A DNA stretch of 64,000 nt from Salvia splendens. Taxonomy: Eukaryota; Streptophyta; Magnoliopsida; Lamiales; Lamiaceae. Made by a program: the position numbers and the translations under genes. The notes below the pieces were generated by a model. That model ran no database searches and had not been told where the DNA came from. It was given only the letters and a program-made list of their open reading frames with translations. Below are positions 35,577 through 48,435 of the stretch, piece by piece. The stretch is from positions 33,619,208-33,683,207 of the forward strand of contig NC_056035.1 in NCBI RefSeq assembly GCF_004379255.2, in the 5' to 3' direction. Each line of letters opens with the position of its first letter. Positions within the stretch are counted from its first letter, which is position 1.

Positions 35577-36577
35577 GTAGCCCGGATTTGAAATCGGGCT
35601 ATTCGGGTTGACCCGGTCGGGTCTCCGGGTTAGGCGGGCTGACCCGGTCGGGTTACGGGTCGGCCCGTCGGGTTAGAGGTTTCTGGACATGGCGCAGTCT
35701 TTGTAACGGGCATAACTTTCTCTACAAAGCTCCGATTGAGGCGTGCAAGATACTGACGCTAAGCTCTTTCAAAGACGAAGAGAATGGTATGCATTAGAGG
35801 CTTATCGGACTTCAAAATCACTTGAACCAATGACTCGAACAAGGCTGATGCACATCCACATATTTTGTGTATATTTTTCTAATCCATTTTCTATCTATTC
35901 TCAACAAACATTTAATAATACCAAAATATAGAAACATAATCAAAATCATCCAAGACAATTCTCTAAAACCATGCAAAATCCAAATACGTCAACCAACTAT
36001 ATAAGATCACGAAAAAATTCATTATGTAGTTTATGGATTCATAAATACTAATATATAAAAACTTTCTTTTAGTATATTTCCAATATAATAGTGCAAAGTG
36101 TTTTGGCGCCACTTCGTCATTGAATTATGCGTACTTTGATGATTGTTAAAACAAAGATAAATCAGTATTTGACTTATCTACAGCTGAAATAAATTAAATT
36201 TTGAAACGAAGTGTTGATTTATATTTTAAATACATAAACATAAACATACTATTGATAGATATTTTACAAATAATTACGTAAATATATAATGAATAAGTTA
36301 TTTTAATTTGAAAAACTTAATCATTTTTCAAAAATATTAAAGAAAATTAAAAATATGTATTTCATTGTTGCATGACTAATTAAAAATATGTATATAATTA
36401 AAAAAATAAAAAATACATACTATTATTTTTTTGAAAATAGTAAAAAAACTAAAAATAAGCATTGGCCCAAATAACCCGAAGGGTTAGGGTTAGGGTTGAA
36501 CTTTTGTAACCCGAAAAAAAAATCATAACCCGAATAGCCCGACAACCCGAACCGGTTGGCCCGATTGACATCCCTAA
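35577..36577. mobile_element. Candidate non-autonomous hAT-like element with GGGTT/AACCC-rich ends
   Basis: The left part (35580-35680) is rich in CGGGTTGACCCGGTCGGG-type strings. The right part (36465-36575) is rich in the complement (AACCCGAATAGCCCGAC ... GCCCGATTGACATCCCTA). The right end, read inverted as TAGGGATGTCAATCGGGC, is typical of plant hAT elements. The left terminus is unclear and no target duplication was confirmed. Confidence 0.45.
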
Positions 36578-37895
36578 ACACGGCCTCTCATTCTTTATGT
36601 CAAAATTTAGATAAAATAATGTATAATTCTACCACTATACGAATTTTTCAACTTGTAAACTTAGAAGGTGTCAAATGCAAGACTACATTAAAAGTTCACT
36701 CAAGTAATTAATGCTTACAAAAATCGTTTTGTCATGTGTTTAATATTACTACTATAAAATAAATAATGTCATAAGTAGTTATAAGCTTATTACAAATAAG
36801 CGTAGTTCAACGTTAGCTCATTTTCATTGAGCATAAGCCAAATATTTAAATCTATCCTAAATAGTGTTTTTTTTCTTTGATCATGGACTTATTATTCCAA
36901 AGTAAGGTACACCCGATTTACATCGGATCGACGGTGAAGCCAGTTCGATTTAATGTCCAAAACCCATGTGAGGAAGTATTACAAAGAATAAGTCTGAATT
37001 TAAAGTTTTTGAAATTGATCGGAGACCCAAGTTCGGATCATATTTTTAAAAAATTAACTCGAATTTGAGTATGATATGCGTACACTTAAGAGAAATTAAT
37101 CTCTAACTTTTAGTATCAAATCGTTCAATGATAAGTCTGCCGTCTACATAATATTTTGTGATTCGAGTATTCAATGATCAAAGTCAAAGATATAGAATCG
37201 AAGTAGAAAACATGGTGTATTGTAGTAATTATTATTTTGCCTAAATAAAACTTAGGTGATCAACTAATTAGTAAAAGTATACTTCCATTATAAATTAATC
37301 TAGTCAAATTATTTATGAAAGTGATACTTTGAAGTTTGATCAATTAGTCTCATAGGAGATAATCAGTTAAAAAAATATTTTGAATGCTGATTTTTTAGCA
37401 ATATGAATTTGGTCCAGGTCAGGAATTGTGGTTAATTAATTATGGGTTCAACTACCCTACAAGAAATTCTTTCAAATACTATAGTGTATAATAATTTTTG
37501 TGGGGTTTGCAATTCAAACCACTAATTATATAAAAAATCTATTTGTGTGGGATGAAAATGATGAAAGCATTGTACTTTTACGTACAATACATCATCATCA
37601 TCATCATCTTTTACAACTAATTATTTAACATTTATTCTGAAAAGATAAATTTATCTATTTTAATTAATGGTGGGAAGAGTAGTCCTTACATAGCGTATTT
37701 TTTTTATTGTGCGTCGCTATGGAGGATACTAACTGCACAAATAGGATAATACTACTACAACAAAAAAATAAAATATACTAATTAATTTTAATTTAAGTTA
37801 ACAAAAAATGCTCTTAATTTTTTTCATTTTTAATTTAAATGAATAAAAATTGCTCTCATGTTGCATTCTTCTTACTTTTTTTACGTTCTCAAGTA
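36578..37895. other. AT-rich intergenic region
   Basis: No credible exon on either strand. Simple CATCATCAT-type repeat near 37590-37610. Confidence 0.45.
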
Positions 37896-38132
37896 CTCCC
37901 TCCGTCCCGCTTTAGCAGTTTTAGTAACTTTTAAGCACTCATTTTGTAAAAATGATAATAAATAGTTAAAGTGGAGAAATGATAAAGTAAGAGAGAGATT
38001 AATGTAGAGAAGTGTCTTATCTACGTTATTTTCTCTCGTACATTACCATTTCTCCACTTTAACTATTTATTATCATTTTTACAAAACGAGTGTTCAAAAG
38101 TGACTGAGTCTGCTAAAGCGGGATGGAGGGAG
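37896..38132. mobile_element. Stowaway MITE, 237 bp, nearly a full palindrome
   Basis: Ends CTCCCTCCGTCCCGCTTTAG and, inverted at the right, CTCCCTCCATCCCGCTTTAG, flanked by TA. The inverted similarity continues through the body (TTTGTAAAAATGATAATAAA pairs with its complement near 38060-38085), so a transcript would fold into a long hairpin. Confidence 0.9.
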
Positions 38133-38948
38133 TAGTACTATGTTTCTAACATGCTTAATCAATTAGCATCCAGATATTTGAAAGAAAAAAAAATTAAAAA
38201 TGGTAAACATGCATAAAAAAATAATGGTTACGGGTCACTTAACTACCCATATAATTTTCATTTTTTTTCCTTGAAAAATGACGTAAGACAGAGTGATATA
38301 ACATCTTAAAGATACATATATATAAAAAATGATAATTCACATAGGTTTGGCGGGACTGGGAGAGGGGAAAGGTTTTTAGAAGGAAATAAAAAAATGAAGG
38401 GGTTGGAGGGATATTTAATGCAATAAAAATGAAAAGAAGTTTTGAGAACCACATAACACAATCAACTTGCTCAAATATAGCAAGTGGACTCATTCAAAGA
38501 ATGATGCTTCTATTGATATGTGCTCTAAATTCAAATGAAAACGCAAGTCAAAATGCAACAATTCATTTTTTGTTTTAGAATATGTGCAAATGGTTAGTTA
38601 GCATTAATCTATAGCCACAAATATATTGCTAAAGACATGACTTATTCCCAACACTCACATGTTATTGTACTGTGGTTGGGATGGTGCAAGACATTAATGT
38701 CTTCCTCCTTGGTCCTTGTCACATTATTATGTCATAATTATGATTTTGCTATACTCTAAAATATTGTGTAATTCAAGTAAGTGATTATTTCAAATGAGAT
38801 GGAAGAAGTAATGAGAAATAAACTATAGGTTTAAAATTTATTGTATTAAAGTGATCATTTCGAATGAGATGGAATATTAAATTTGTGAAATAAAATAAAA
38901 ATAATGGAATTAAAGGCAAAAACTTATAGCCTGCAAAATCGATTGAAA
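38133..38948. other. AT-rich spacer
   Basis: No gene recognised. Related A/T-rich GAGATGGA motifs at 38797 and 38868 suggest old MITE fragments. Confidence 0.4.
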
Positions 38949-39265
38949 TGTTGGGAAATAAACACAGGCAATCACGAATATGAAAGAGAATGAACACAAG
39001 AAGTTGTTTACCCAGTTCGATACAATGTGTATCTACGTCTGGGGGCGATGCCAAGCCAGGGATTTCACTATATAATTTCAGGATGATTTAACAATGAGGG
39101 AGCACCTCTATTTATAAGTAACTAGAGAGCCCTAATTCTAGTCAAACTAGGAAACATATTCCATAAGGAAATATCTTTTAAGGAATAAATCTATAACAAG
39201 GAAATATACTTCAAGGAAACAAATCCTAAACATGGTAGGAGATATTTTAGGCTCCATAATTAACA
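38949..39265 (-). repeat. 3' LTR of the minus-strand copia element
   Basis: 317 bp, TGTTGGGAAA...AATTAACA as read on the plus strand. The purine-rich tract CCAAGTGGGAGAT lies just outside it at about 39266-39280, read on the minus strand. Confidence 0.93.
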
Positions 39266-39353
39266 ATCTCCCACTTGGAGACTAACAACTCCTAAACAAC
39301 CATTTTCTCGTGATCTCATCCCTTCATCCGCTTAGCATCGCCTAACCTTCTCT

Positions 39354-42300
39354 TCAAGTTCCAAGGCCAATTGAAGCTATACATAGCTTCAATTTCTCTA
39401 AGGTCACCACCTTAGTAAACATGTCTGTAGGATTCTCACTTCCAAGTATCTTCACAAGTTGCAGGATTTTCATCTCCACTAGGTGTCGAATGTAATGATA
39501 TTTCAACTCCACATGCTTTGTCCTAGAATGAAACGCTGGATTCTTCGCCAAGAAAATAGCACTCTGACTATCACTGTAGAGTATGCTACTCTTGTTCTCC
39601 TTCCCAAGTTCATCTAAGAAACTCTGCAACCACACCATCTCCTTGCTTGCCTCTGTCGCAGCTACATATTCAGCCTCCGTAGTAGACAAAGCAACAGTCT
39701 TCTGCAACTTAGAAGTCCATGAAATAGCAATACCACCATAAGTAAATACATACCCGGTTGTGCTTCTTCTCCCATCAAGATCATTGGACGCCAAGTCTGC
39801 ATCCACATAACCTGCCAGCTCGACATTCTTGCCATTGAAACATAAGACGCTTTCTGTAGTACCTCTCAAGTATCGAAGGATCCATTTAACTGCTTCCCAA
39901 TGTTGCTTGCCCGGATCACCCATGAACCGGCTCACTACTCCCACTGCTTGTGCAATATCAGGCCTCGTACACACCATTGCATACATAATACTGCCAATTG
40001 CTGAAGCATAAGGAATTTTCTTCATTTCAGCACGTTCTTCTTTTGTACTCGGCGACTCCTTCTTCGACAGCTTAAAGTGACTGCCCAAAGGCACACTTAC
40101 TGGCTTCGAATTATCCATGTTGAATCTTTCTAAAACCTTACCAATGTAAGCAGCTTGCGAAAGATACAATTTTCCTGCCGCCTTGTCACGCTCGATTCTC
40201 ATGCCCAAAATTTGATTAGCCTCTCCAAGATCTTTCATGGAGAATCGTTCAGACAATTGCCTTTTCAACTTATCCATCTCCTTTTGATCACCTCCTGCGA
40301 TCAACATATCATCAACATATAATAACAGAATAAGATAGCTCTTGTCAAACCTCTTGTAGTAACAACAATGGTCAGCGTAGCATCTTTTATAGCCAATCTC
40401 CATCATGAATCCATCAAACTTCTTGTACCACTGCTTTGGAGCTTGCTTTAAACCATACAAGCTCTTCTTCAACTTGCATACAAGGCTTTCCATTCCTTTT
40501 ACTATGAATCCTTCAGGCTGTGTCATGTACAACTCATCCTCCAAATCACCATGAAGGAATGCCGTCTTTACATCCATCTGATGTAACAATAGATTTTCTG
40601 CAACTACCATACTCAACACTAAACGAATAGTAGTTAGTTTCACAACAGGAGTGAACACATCTGTATAATCAATACCGTATCGTTGCTCAAATCCCTTGAC
40701 AACCAGCCTAGCCTTGTAGCGCTTGCTACCATCAGCTTCACCTTTGATTCAATAGACCCACTTGCAATGCAATGCCTTTTTCCCTTTAGGAAGTTCCACA
40801 AGCTCCCATGTGCCATTTAGGAGAAGAGAGGCAAACTCGTCATCCATGGCAATTTTCCACCTTCGTTTATCAGGGCCTTCTCCTGCCTCTGCATAACACT
40901 CGGGCTCACCACCATCAGTAAGTAACAAATAGAATTTAGAGGGCGAGTACCTATCAGGTGCACGTCGCTCTCTAGTCGATTTAGGCAGCGGAATACTCGG
41001 TGGTGGAGTGCTTGGTTCTTCTTCAAGCACCTCTTCAGCATTCTGACTCTCCTTGCTCCCACTCGAGTTTGAGATGTCTAGCTCGACCACTTGTGGCTCA
41101 GAACTGCTGGGACATGACGCCTCCAATCTATCCTTGTACAATACCTGTTCATTGAAGATGACATCTCTACTGCGAATAACCTTACGGTTCTGCTCATCCC
41201 AGAGTCTATAACCGAACTCATCGCCTCCATAACCAATGAACGTACACTTAATAGATTTAGCATCCAACTTACTTCTCTCAACGGAACTAACATGAGCATA
41301 AGCAACACAACCAAAGATGCGTAGGAAAGATAGATTTACCTCTTTTCCTGTCCAAACCTCCTCGGGTATCCGAAACTCCAAGAGAACTGATGGACCTCTA
41401 TTAATTAGGAATGCAGCTGTGTTGACTGCATCTGCCCAAAAACTCTTTGGCAATCCACTTTTCAACCTCATGCATCTTGCTCGCTCATTCAACGTTCTGT
41501 TCATGCGCTCTGCGATTCCATTATGCTGTGGAGTTCCTTTCACAGCTTTCTCCATGCGGATTCCATTCTCGGCGCATAATTCCTTGAACTTTGCAAGTTC
41601 ATATTCTCCTCCATTATCGGATCTTAGACACTTCACCTTCATCCCGGTTTCAGTTTCAACAAGGGCTTTCCATTTCCTGAAAGCGTCAAACGCATCGGAT
41701 TTACTCTTCAGAAAATAAACCCATAGCTTTCGAGTAGAGTCGTCGATGAAAGTCATATAATATTCAGAGCCTCCTAGGGACTTCACAGGTGCTGGTCCCC
41801 ATAGATCAGTGTGGGTCATCTCCAACTTCTGTGTCTTCAATTTTCTGCCTCCTCTTGAGAAACTCACACTTTTCTGTTTCCCAAACACACAATCCTCGCA
41901 CAGGCCAACTTCAACAGTTTTCAAGCCAGGCAGTAAACCTCTTGAGCACATTATCTTCATCCCTTTCTCGCTCATGTGGCCAAGACGACAGTGCCACAAA
42001 TCTGCATTATTTGCCTCACTTGCAATATCAATGCAATCTTTGGAGTTAGTGGTGGTATACAACGTACCCTCCTTCTTACCTCGAGCTACTATCATAGCTC
42101 CCTTGGTAATCTTCCAATTGTTGCAGCCAAACGTCATGGTGTACCCTTCTGCATCAAGCTGCCCAATCGAAATCAAACTTCTCTGCAATCTAGGAATGTG
42201 TCTGACTCCATTCAGTTTTATTACGGATCCATTGGACGTCACTACCTTCACGTTTCCCTTTCCCACGATATCTAAGGGCTCGTCATCAGCCAGATGTACC

Positions 42301-43226
42301 TTCCCAAAATCGCCAGAAACGTAGTCTTCCATTATCTCCACATTGCTGCAGGAGTGAAACGACGCCCCAGAATCCAATACCCACGATTCCATCGGACTAC
42401 TGACGCTCAAGACCAACGCCTCGCCATCGTCATCAGACATGGTAGCGTTTGCTGTCTTCTTGTCCTTCTGATCCTTATTCTTATACTTCTTCGGTGCCTC
42501 ACATTGATTTCTAAAATGGCCAAACTCATCACAATTCCAGCATTTAACTTTATCCAAATCCTTCTTGGATTGACTCCTTCCTCTGGAATTTGATCTTCCA
42601 CGATTTTGCTTTCCCTTCGATCTGCCTCTCTGTTCTGTATTCAGTGCTGATCCCGAAGTAGAAGATCCTGATTCTCTCCGGCGAACTTCCTCACCAATCA
42701 TCAGATCTCTTACTCTGTCAATTGTTAGTTTTGTCTATGCAGCAGTAACTGCTGTCACTGTGCCAGCCCAACTCTCAGGCAGAGACGATAGCAAAATCAG
42801 GGCACGAATTTCATCATCGAATTTTATATTAACCGAGTTCAGTTGCGAAGTAATCATGTTGAACTCGTTGAGATGTTGTTGCACCAGCTTTCCCTCTTGC
42901 ATTTATAAATTAAACAATCGTCTAATCAGATGTACCTTGTTTGCCGTTGATGGTTTCCGATACATGTCCTCCAAGATCTTTATCATCTCCTTTGTCGACT
43001 TTGCTGCAGTCGTGTGATAAGCCACATCCTTGGACAACGATAGCCTAATCGCGCTCATCGCTTTTCTGTCCAGCAGCTCCCACTCCTCATGTTCCATCTT
43101 TTCGGGTTTGGTTTTTAAAGGCTTCCAGAGATCTTTACCGTACAGGTAATCCTCAATCTGCATCTTCCAAAATCCGAAATCAGATCCAACGAACTTCTCT
43201 ACAACAATTTTCTCGTCGATCCCCAT
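39354..43226 (-). pseudogene. Copia gag-pol frame interrupted by three nonsense codons
   Basis: From ATG 43226 to the stop at 39354 all coding blocks lie in one frame (about 1,290 codons), broken only by TAA at 42903-42905, TAG at 42735-42737 and TGA at 40749-40751; no frameshift was found. Order: gag (WKMQIEDYLYGKDLW); zinc knuckle CWNCDEFGHFRNQC; protease WVLDSGASFHSC; integrase zinc region (HCRLGHMSEKG ... CEDCVFGKQ) and core (THTDLWGP, RSDNGGEY, QHNGIAERMNRTL); RT ([28 protein letters not shown]); RNase H (GYVDADLASNDLDGRRSTTG, SRTKHVELKYHYI). The TGA stop is in the RT between WVY and IKGEADG, a likely CGA-to-TGA change. The two gag stops may be C-to-T changes as well, but this is inference. 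As it stands the copy cannot make a full polyprotein. Confidence 0.92.
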
Positions 43227-43252
43227 CGTGATTTCTGCCTCTTAAACCCTAG

Positions 43253-43264
43253 GCTCTGATACCA
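43253..43264 (-). other. Copia primer-binding site (initiator tRNA-Met type)
   Basis: Minus-strand TGGTATCAGAGC, two bases from the 5' LTR. Matches the complement of the 3' end of plant initiator tRNA-Met. Confidence 0.93.
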
Positions 43265-43266
43265 GT

Positions 43267-43583
43267 TGTTGGGAAATAAACACAGACAATCACGAATATG
43301 AAAGAGAATGAACACAAGAAGTTGTTTACCCAGTTCGATACAATGTGTATCTGCGTCTGGGGGCGATGCCAAGCCAGAGATTTCACTATATAATTTCAGG
43401 ATGATTGAACAATGAGGGAGCACCTCTATTTATAAGTAACTAGAGAGCCCTAATTCTAGTCAAACTAGGAAACATATTCCATAAGGAAATATCTTTTAAG
43501 GAATAAATCTATCACAAGGAAATATACTTTAAGGAAACAAATCCTAAACATGGTAGGAGATATTTTAGGCTCCATAATTAACA
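43267..43583 (-). repeat. 5' LTR of the minus-strand copia element
   Basis: 317 bp. Differs from the other LTR at about six places (for example ACAGACAATC versus ACAGGCAATC, CTATCACAAG versus CTATAACAAG). Confidence 0.93.
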
Positions 43584-43588
43584 TGAAA

Positions 43589-44989
43589 CACAATCATTAA
43601 ATCTAGAAATTTAAAATATGTATGGCGTAGTAATTAAACACAATCCCAGGTAAAAAAAAATTAATTTAGAAAGAGGTGGCCCTTCAACGAGCGACATGTG
43701 TGTGCGTGAGAGTAGCCATGACACACACAAATAGAATATGCACATGCTGACATGTCTGCCTCACACACGACGGCAAAATAGACATTCATCAATATATAAA
43801 TACTCCATCTTATTTTTTATTTAATAGCACATGATTTTGAAGATACCTCCAAATGTTAACTAATTCCCCCCATCCAATAAGGGCTAGTTAAATCGATAAA
43901 ACATCACGAGACACTCTTTAACAAGAGATATTTGGTTCAATTATGTATTTGGTGTAGTATATATAGTGTCTTAAATTTTAAGTGACACCACCATCAGAAA
44001 TTTGAATAAAAATATGATTTGGAGCACTTTGAATTGAATCAATTTTTTTAAATACTACATTGAGGCGTGCAACAACGGGTTGTTCTATTTTTGTAAACTC
44101 TTGTCTTGTGTGAGGAGGTGAATGGGCTTCAAGAGTTTCGTTAATTGTTCTATATGCTTCAATATAAGCCCAATAAAAACTATAAGCCCAACAAATAATA
44201 GCAACACACTCAAAGTTGAGGGCCCATCTATATGATTCAGGAAATACTAATTCCCCATACAGCATAAACATATATTCAACCGTACTTCATTTTCATCATG
44301 TCAAAACAAGTCAAATAAATCAATTAAAATTCCTATCTTTTAGGTGAAGGTGAATGAGACGAATTTTCGTGTCTATTTCAGCTTCTTCTTGTATATTTAT
44401 TCTATATAAGAATTTGGTACCATGAAATTGTAATTTTAATTGGGTTAGAAATTGAAATTTCATAGAAATGTATACGAAGAAGTATTTAATTTAATTCCAA
44501 ATCTTTTATTTGGAAAAATTAAATAATTGAAATAAAATTTTATTCTTACTCCAAGTTTGATATGTCAAAAGAATCAACAGAAAATTGATATTTAGTTTGA
44601 AGTATGTTTTATATATTTTGTTTATTTATATGCAGTATATCACTATATTATTTTTTAATATTTCTGAGTTTGTTTGTGCAAATGTATATGTTATGTGTGC
44701 AATATTATGTTTGTGTATGTGTGCGCAATGTGTGTTATGTTTTGGTGTGTATTGTGTCATTGTGTGTGTACAATTTGTGTATTATGTTTGTTCTGTGCGG
44801 TGTATGCATTGCGTGTGTGCAATTTAGTCAAAATAATTCATACTGTAGTTGACCGTTAATTTTTAACGGCGTAGTCCAAAAAGGACTAAATTCGATCCGT
44901 TTTCATTTGTGAGGTACGAAATAATTCAAAAGATAATGTTTTGGACCAAAATCATAAAATCGTCATATGTTTAGGACCATTTTTTACCT
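43589..44989. other. Gene-poor spacer with a GT-rich stretch
   Basis: No firm gene. 44640-44830 is GT-rich low-complexity sequence (TGTGTGCAATATTATGTTTGTGT type). Confidence 0.45.
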
Positions 44990-44992
44990 TTA

Positions 44993-47114
44993 GGGCATCC
45001 GCATCGCTGGCTCGATGCTGCCTCTCGGTCTCATCTCGGCGAGACGAGACAACATCGAGCCAGCGATGCGGATGCTCCGTCTCGTCCCGTATCCCTCCGC
45101 CGAGCGGAGGGTGGCGAGCTGGCTCGCCACTCGCGTTGGCCACGTGGCGAGCTCCCGTGCGGCCGTGATGCCCACTCGGCGGCTAGCGAGTGGGCGTCGT
45201 TTATATCCGCTGAAAAAATATTTTTTTTAATTTTTTTTAAATTCTGAAAAAAATCGAAAATAAAAAATAATAATAATAATTTTTCCCCCAAAAAATACTA
45301 GCCGTTTATAGCCATTTTTCCAATATTTTAATTTTTTTCTTATTTTTTTAAGCCCTCAATCACTTCTATAACTATCAAATCATTCCCACAAATTATCCAC
45401 CATAAAAAAACTCTCTATTCTTATTCAATCACTCTACATTCTTCATCTCAAAACATTATTCTTCTCCCAAATTTAATCCATTCATGGATCCATTTGAGCA
45501 AATGCGTCGAATGATGGAAGAATCGCAAGAAGCAGATTGACGTAGGGAGGAGGAGAAAGTCGCGGCGCGTCAAAAGCGACCCCAGAAATACATCCATCGT
45601 GACCGGGAGGAAGCCGCCGCAAGGTTGGTACGAGATTACTTTTGTGAGAACCCTATATGAGGAGATACCTACTTCCGTCGCCGTTTCCGCATGCGGCGGG
45701 AGCTATTTCTGCATATCGCAAATACATTGGCAGCCCGAGAAGAGTACTTCCAAGAAGGGTTCGACGCTATTGGCCGTCCCAGTCTCACGACGCTCCAGAA
45801 ATGTACTGCAACAATCCGTCAGCTTGCTACTGGACAAACGGCGGATTTGTTCGACGAGTACCAGCACATTGGGGACAACACTAGGAGAATGTGTTTGTTG
45901 AACTTCTGCAAATGCGTCCGGGCAGCCTTCACCGACGAATATCTTCGGAAGCCAAACACCGCATATTGTCAGTTTCTGCTCCAACTTCACGAAACAAAGC
46001 ACAGATTCCCCGGAATGCTTGGCAGCGTCGATTGCATGCATTGGCAATGGAAGAATTGCCCTGTGACATGGAGGGGATCATACACGAGCGGCCACCAAGG
46101 CACCCACCCCCACCGTTATACTCAAGGCCGTTTCCGACTACCAGCTATGGATTTGACATGCGTATTTTGGGGTCCCCGACCTCTTAAGCGAAGTTTTGAA
46201 TGGTAAAGCGCCGACCATCAACCAATCCGACCTCTTCAGCGAAGTTTTGAATGGTAAAGCGTCGGCCATCAACTTCACCGCTAACAACCGCCAGTATAAA
46301 ATGGGGTACTATCTTGCCGACGACATCTATCCGAAGTGGCCAACCTTCGTGAAGACGTTCAACAGGCCGCTAAATGAAAAACAGGCTCTTTTTGCGCAGA
46401 AGCAAGAGGCTGCTCGCAAGGATGTGGAGAGAACGTTCGGGGTTCTACAAGCTCGATTCCACATTATCAAATCCACGGATCGTACGTGGTTTATGGAGAA
46501 TATCGTCGATATCATGTATACGTGCATAATCTTGCACAACATAATTGTCGCCGACGAAGGACCTGAAGCGGGAAATTGGTTCGACCCTGAAACCCCGGGA
46601 GGCTCTACCACAAGTAGTCCGCCTCGTAGTGAAGTGCATCCTTCTTTGCAAGAGAGAATGTATGGTCGAGCAAGGACACGTGATTCTATCACCTACGCCC
46701 AACTCCAGGAGAATCTAATGGAGCACATTTGGACAAAATTTGGCAACCGTTAGACGATCACCGCATCACTTTCCATGATTATGTGGATTTCAATAAATTG
46801 TAATATTAGGATTTCAATTATGTATTTTTCGTATTTTCGGATGTTGTAATTTTCTTAATTTTTAATGATTTTATGAATTATTAGTATTACTTTAATATTT
46901 CAATGAAATATTAATTGAATTTGTTGGAAAAAAAAATAAAAAATGAAATTGAATGAATAGTTAAAGAATGAGATGGTTAAGAGATGGATGATTGCAGATG
47001 ATTGCAGATGCCGTCTCTAAGTTAAGAGATTTGGTAAAAAGTGTAGTAGGGCTCATGAATAGTTAAGGGATGAGACGGTATTGAGACAATATTGAGACAG
47101 TGATGTGGATGGCC
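44993..47114 (+). mobile_element. PIF/Harbinger transposon copy 1, 2,122 bp
   Basis: Left end GGGCATCCGCATCGCTGGCTC and inverted right end GGCCATCCACATCACTGTCTC, flanked by the 3-bp duplication TTA (44990-44992 and 47115-47117), as expected for PIF/Harbinger. The left end contains a further internal inverted repeat (CATCGAGCCAGCGATGCGGATG near 45051-45074 pairs with the terminus). Carries a broken transposase gene. Confidence 0.9.
45484..46753 (+). pseudogene. PIF/Harbinger transposase (DDE_Tnp_4 / ALP1-like), broken copy 1
   Basis: ATG at 45484 (MDPFEQMRRMMEES). Stops at 45538-45540 and 45658-45660, then open sequence from 45661 with FDEYQHIGDNTRRMC and the first catalytic region GSVDCMHWQWKNCPVTW. 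A frameshift in a C-run near 46104 follows, and the block with the second Asp (FGVPGSNNDVNVL in copy 2) is missing, replaced by a 51-bp local duplication (46177 and 46228). The final part, in another frame, keeps the third catalytic region EAARKDVERTFGVLQARF and ends at TAG 46751-46753. Related genes cut and paste the element by a DDE mechanism. This copy cannot be active. Confidence 0.9.
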
Positions 47115-47117
47115 TTA

Positions 47118-47690
47118 CTCATTTATTTATAAACCCATAACGACAATAAACTAATTTAAGTAATTAAAAATACAAAATCAATATGGTAGTATTTAAGGTC
47201 TAAAATGTCCCAAAATATTAAAAATTCACATTTTTGATGCCTACAATTACTTTAATCTTATCGTACTAAAAATCTATAAAAATTTTTGAAGGACCATTGA
47301 TGTATTTTTCTACGAGATTAGGCACTATTAAATTAATTCACTCTATTGTTAATTAGTATCGGTTTGATAGTCACCGAAACTCAAATCCCATTGACAAAGC
47401 TCATTAGTATTCGACCATCAAAATGTTCAATTTGAGTACTAATGAATGGTATCCTTTGGCATATACTACTTGTGTGATTGTATCTTATTAATATCATATT
47501 TTACCAATAGAAGTCAAAATATCAATTAATTTGATAATAATATATTGCATAAGAGGCACGTACTACGTACTCATTATAATAACAAACATGATACTATATA
47601 AATTCAATATATAACAAAAAACAATTAAGCACAGAAACAAACAAAATATAACCACTCTGTATAAATATATAAATTACTAGTAACTCTTAA
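47118..47690. other. AT-rich spacer
   Basis: No coding exon recognised. If the SurE-like exons at 54153-54414 once had upstream exons nearby, they are not in this stretch. Confidence 0.45.
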
Positions 47691-48396
47691 GAGCATCCCC
47701 ATCCGTGCTCTTGCCAACGAGCACGGATGTGGGCCCGGGCCCACTCTTATTACTTTTTTTACTATCTGCTCTTAGGCAAGAGCACAACACCCACATCCGT
47801 GCTCTTCTGCAAGGACATGGTCAAGGGTCCCACCATTCTATTATTCAATTTAAATAAAAACGTTTCTACAATATTAAAATGCATTAAAATTATCCGGAAT
47901 ACTATTACAAAATAAAAAAAATTAAAAATGACATAATTAAAATCCTAAAAATTAAAAATTACACAATTAAAATCCTAAAAATTTAAAATTACATAATTAA
48001 AATCCTAAAAATTGGGATTGAGAGAGTTGTTTGGTATAGTGTCATTTTTTGTGTTTGAAATGAGAGTATTTATAGATGAAAGTATGAATTTTGGGGTAAA
48101 AATAATGAAAAATAAATTAAAAGTGTGGAAAAATGGATATATTTTATTAGGAAGTGGGAAAATATTTTTTTAATTAAATCTGAATTTTCAGATTTTTTTA
48201 AAAAAGTAATAAAAAATGATAAACCAACGGGTCAATCAGAGCATGCCACGCCGGCGTCTCGTGCTCTTGCCGCTGGCACGGACATGCTCTATGCATAGAG
48301 CAGCGCCCTGCCGTCGGCAAGAGCATAGCGGCGGACAGGGTCTGTCCTTGCCGATAGCACGGACGCATCCGTCGGCAAGGACATCGCTGTGGATGC
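47691..48396. mobile_element. Harbinger-like deletion derivative/MITE, about 0.7 kb
   Basis: Left end GAGCATCCCCATCCGTGCTC preceded by TTAA. Right end read inverted: GCATCCACAGCGATGTCCTTGCCGACGG. Both ends repeat short inverted strings (GAGCACGGATG; CCGTCGGCAAG) that fold locally. No transposase ORF. Right border and target duplication uncertain. Confidence 0.6.
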
Positions 48397-48435
48397 AGCA
48401 ACAGAAAAGTTCATGAGCTTTATATTACTAGGTAA

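Larger units (their letters stand above)
38949..43583 (-). mobile_element. Ty1/copia retrotransposon, 4,635 bp, near-complete
   Basis: LTRs of 317 bp at 43267..43583 (5') and 38949..39265 (3'), with about six differences between them, so it is older than the gypsy element here. Target duplication TGAAA at 38944-38948 and 43584-43588. Primer-binding site TGGTATCAGAGC (initiator tRNA-Met) next to the 5' LTR and a purine tract before the 3' LTR. Confidence 0.95.

Noticed and set aside
36480..36500. Telomere-like GGGTTAGGGTTAGGGTT
   Set aside because: Only about three units, embedded in a GGGTT/AACCC-rich transposon end. Not an interstitial telomere array.
43978..44271. 97-codon minus-strand ORF (MFMLYGELVFPESYRW)
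   Set aside because: It has an ATG and acceptable composition, but I recognise no family, see no splice or neighbour support, and cannot separate it from chance.
44585..44859. Cys/Val-rich ORFs in all three plus frames
   Set aside because: They come from a GT-rich low-complexity stretch, which reads open in every frame.
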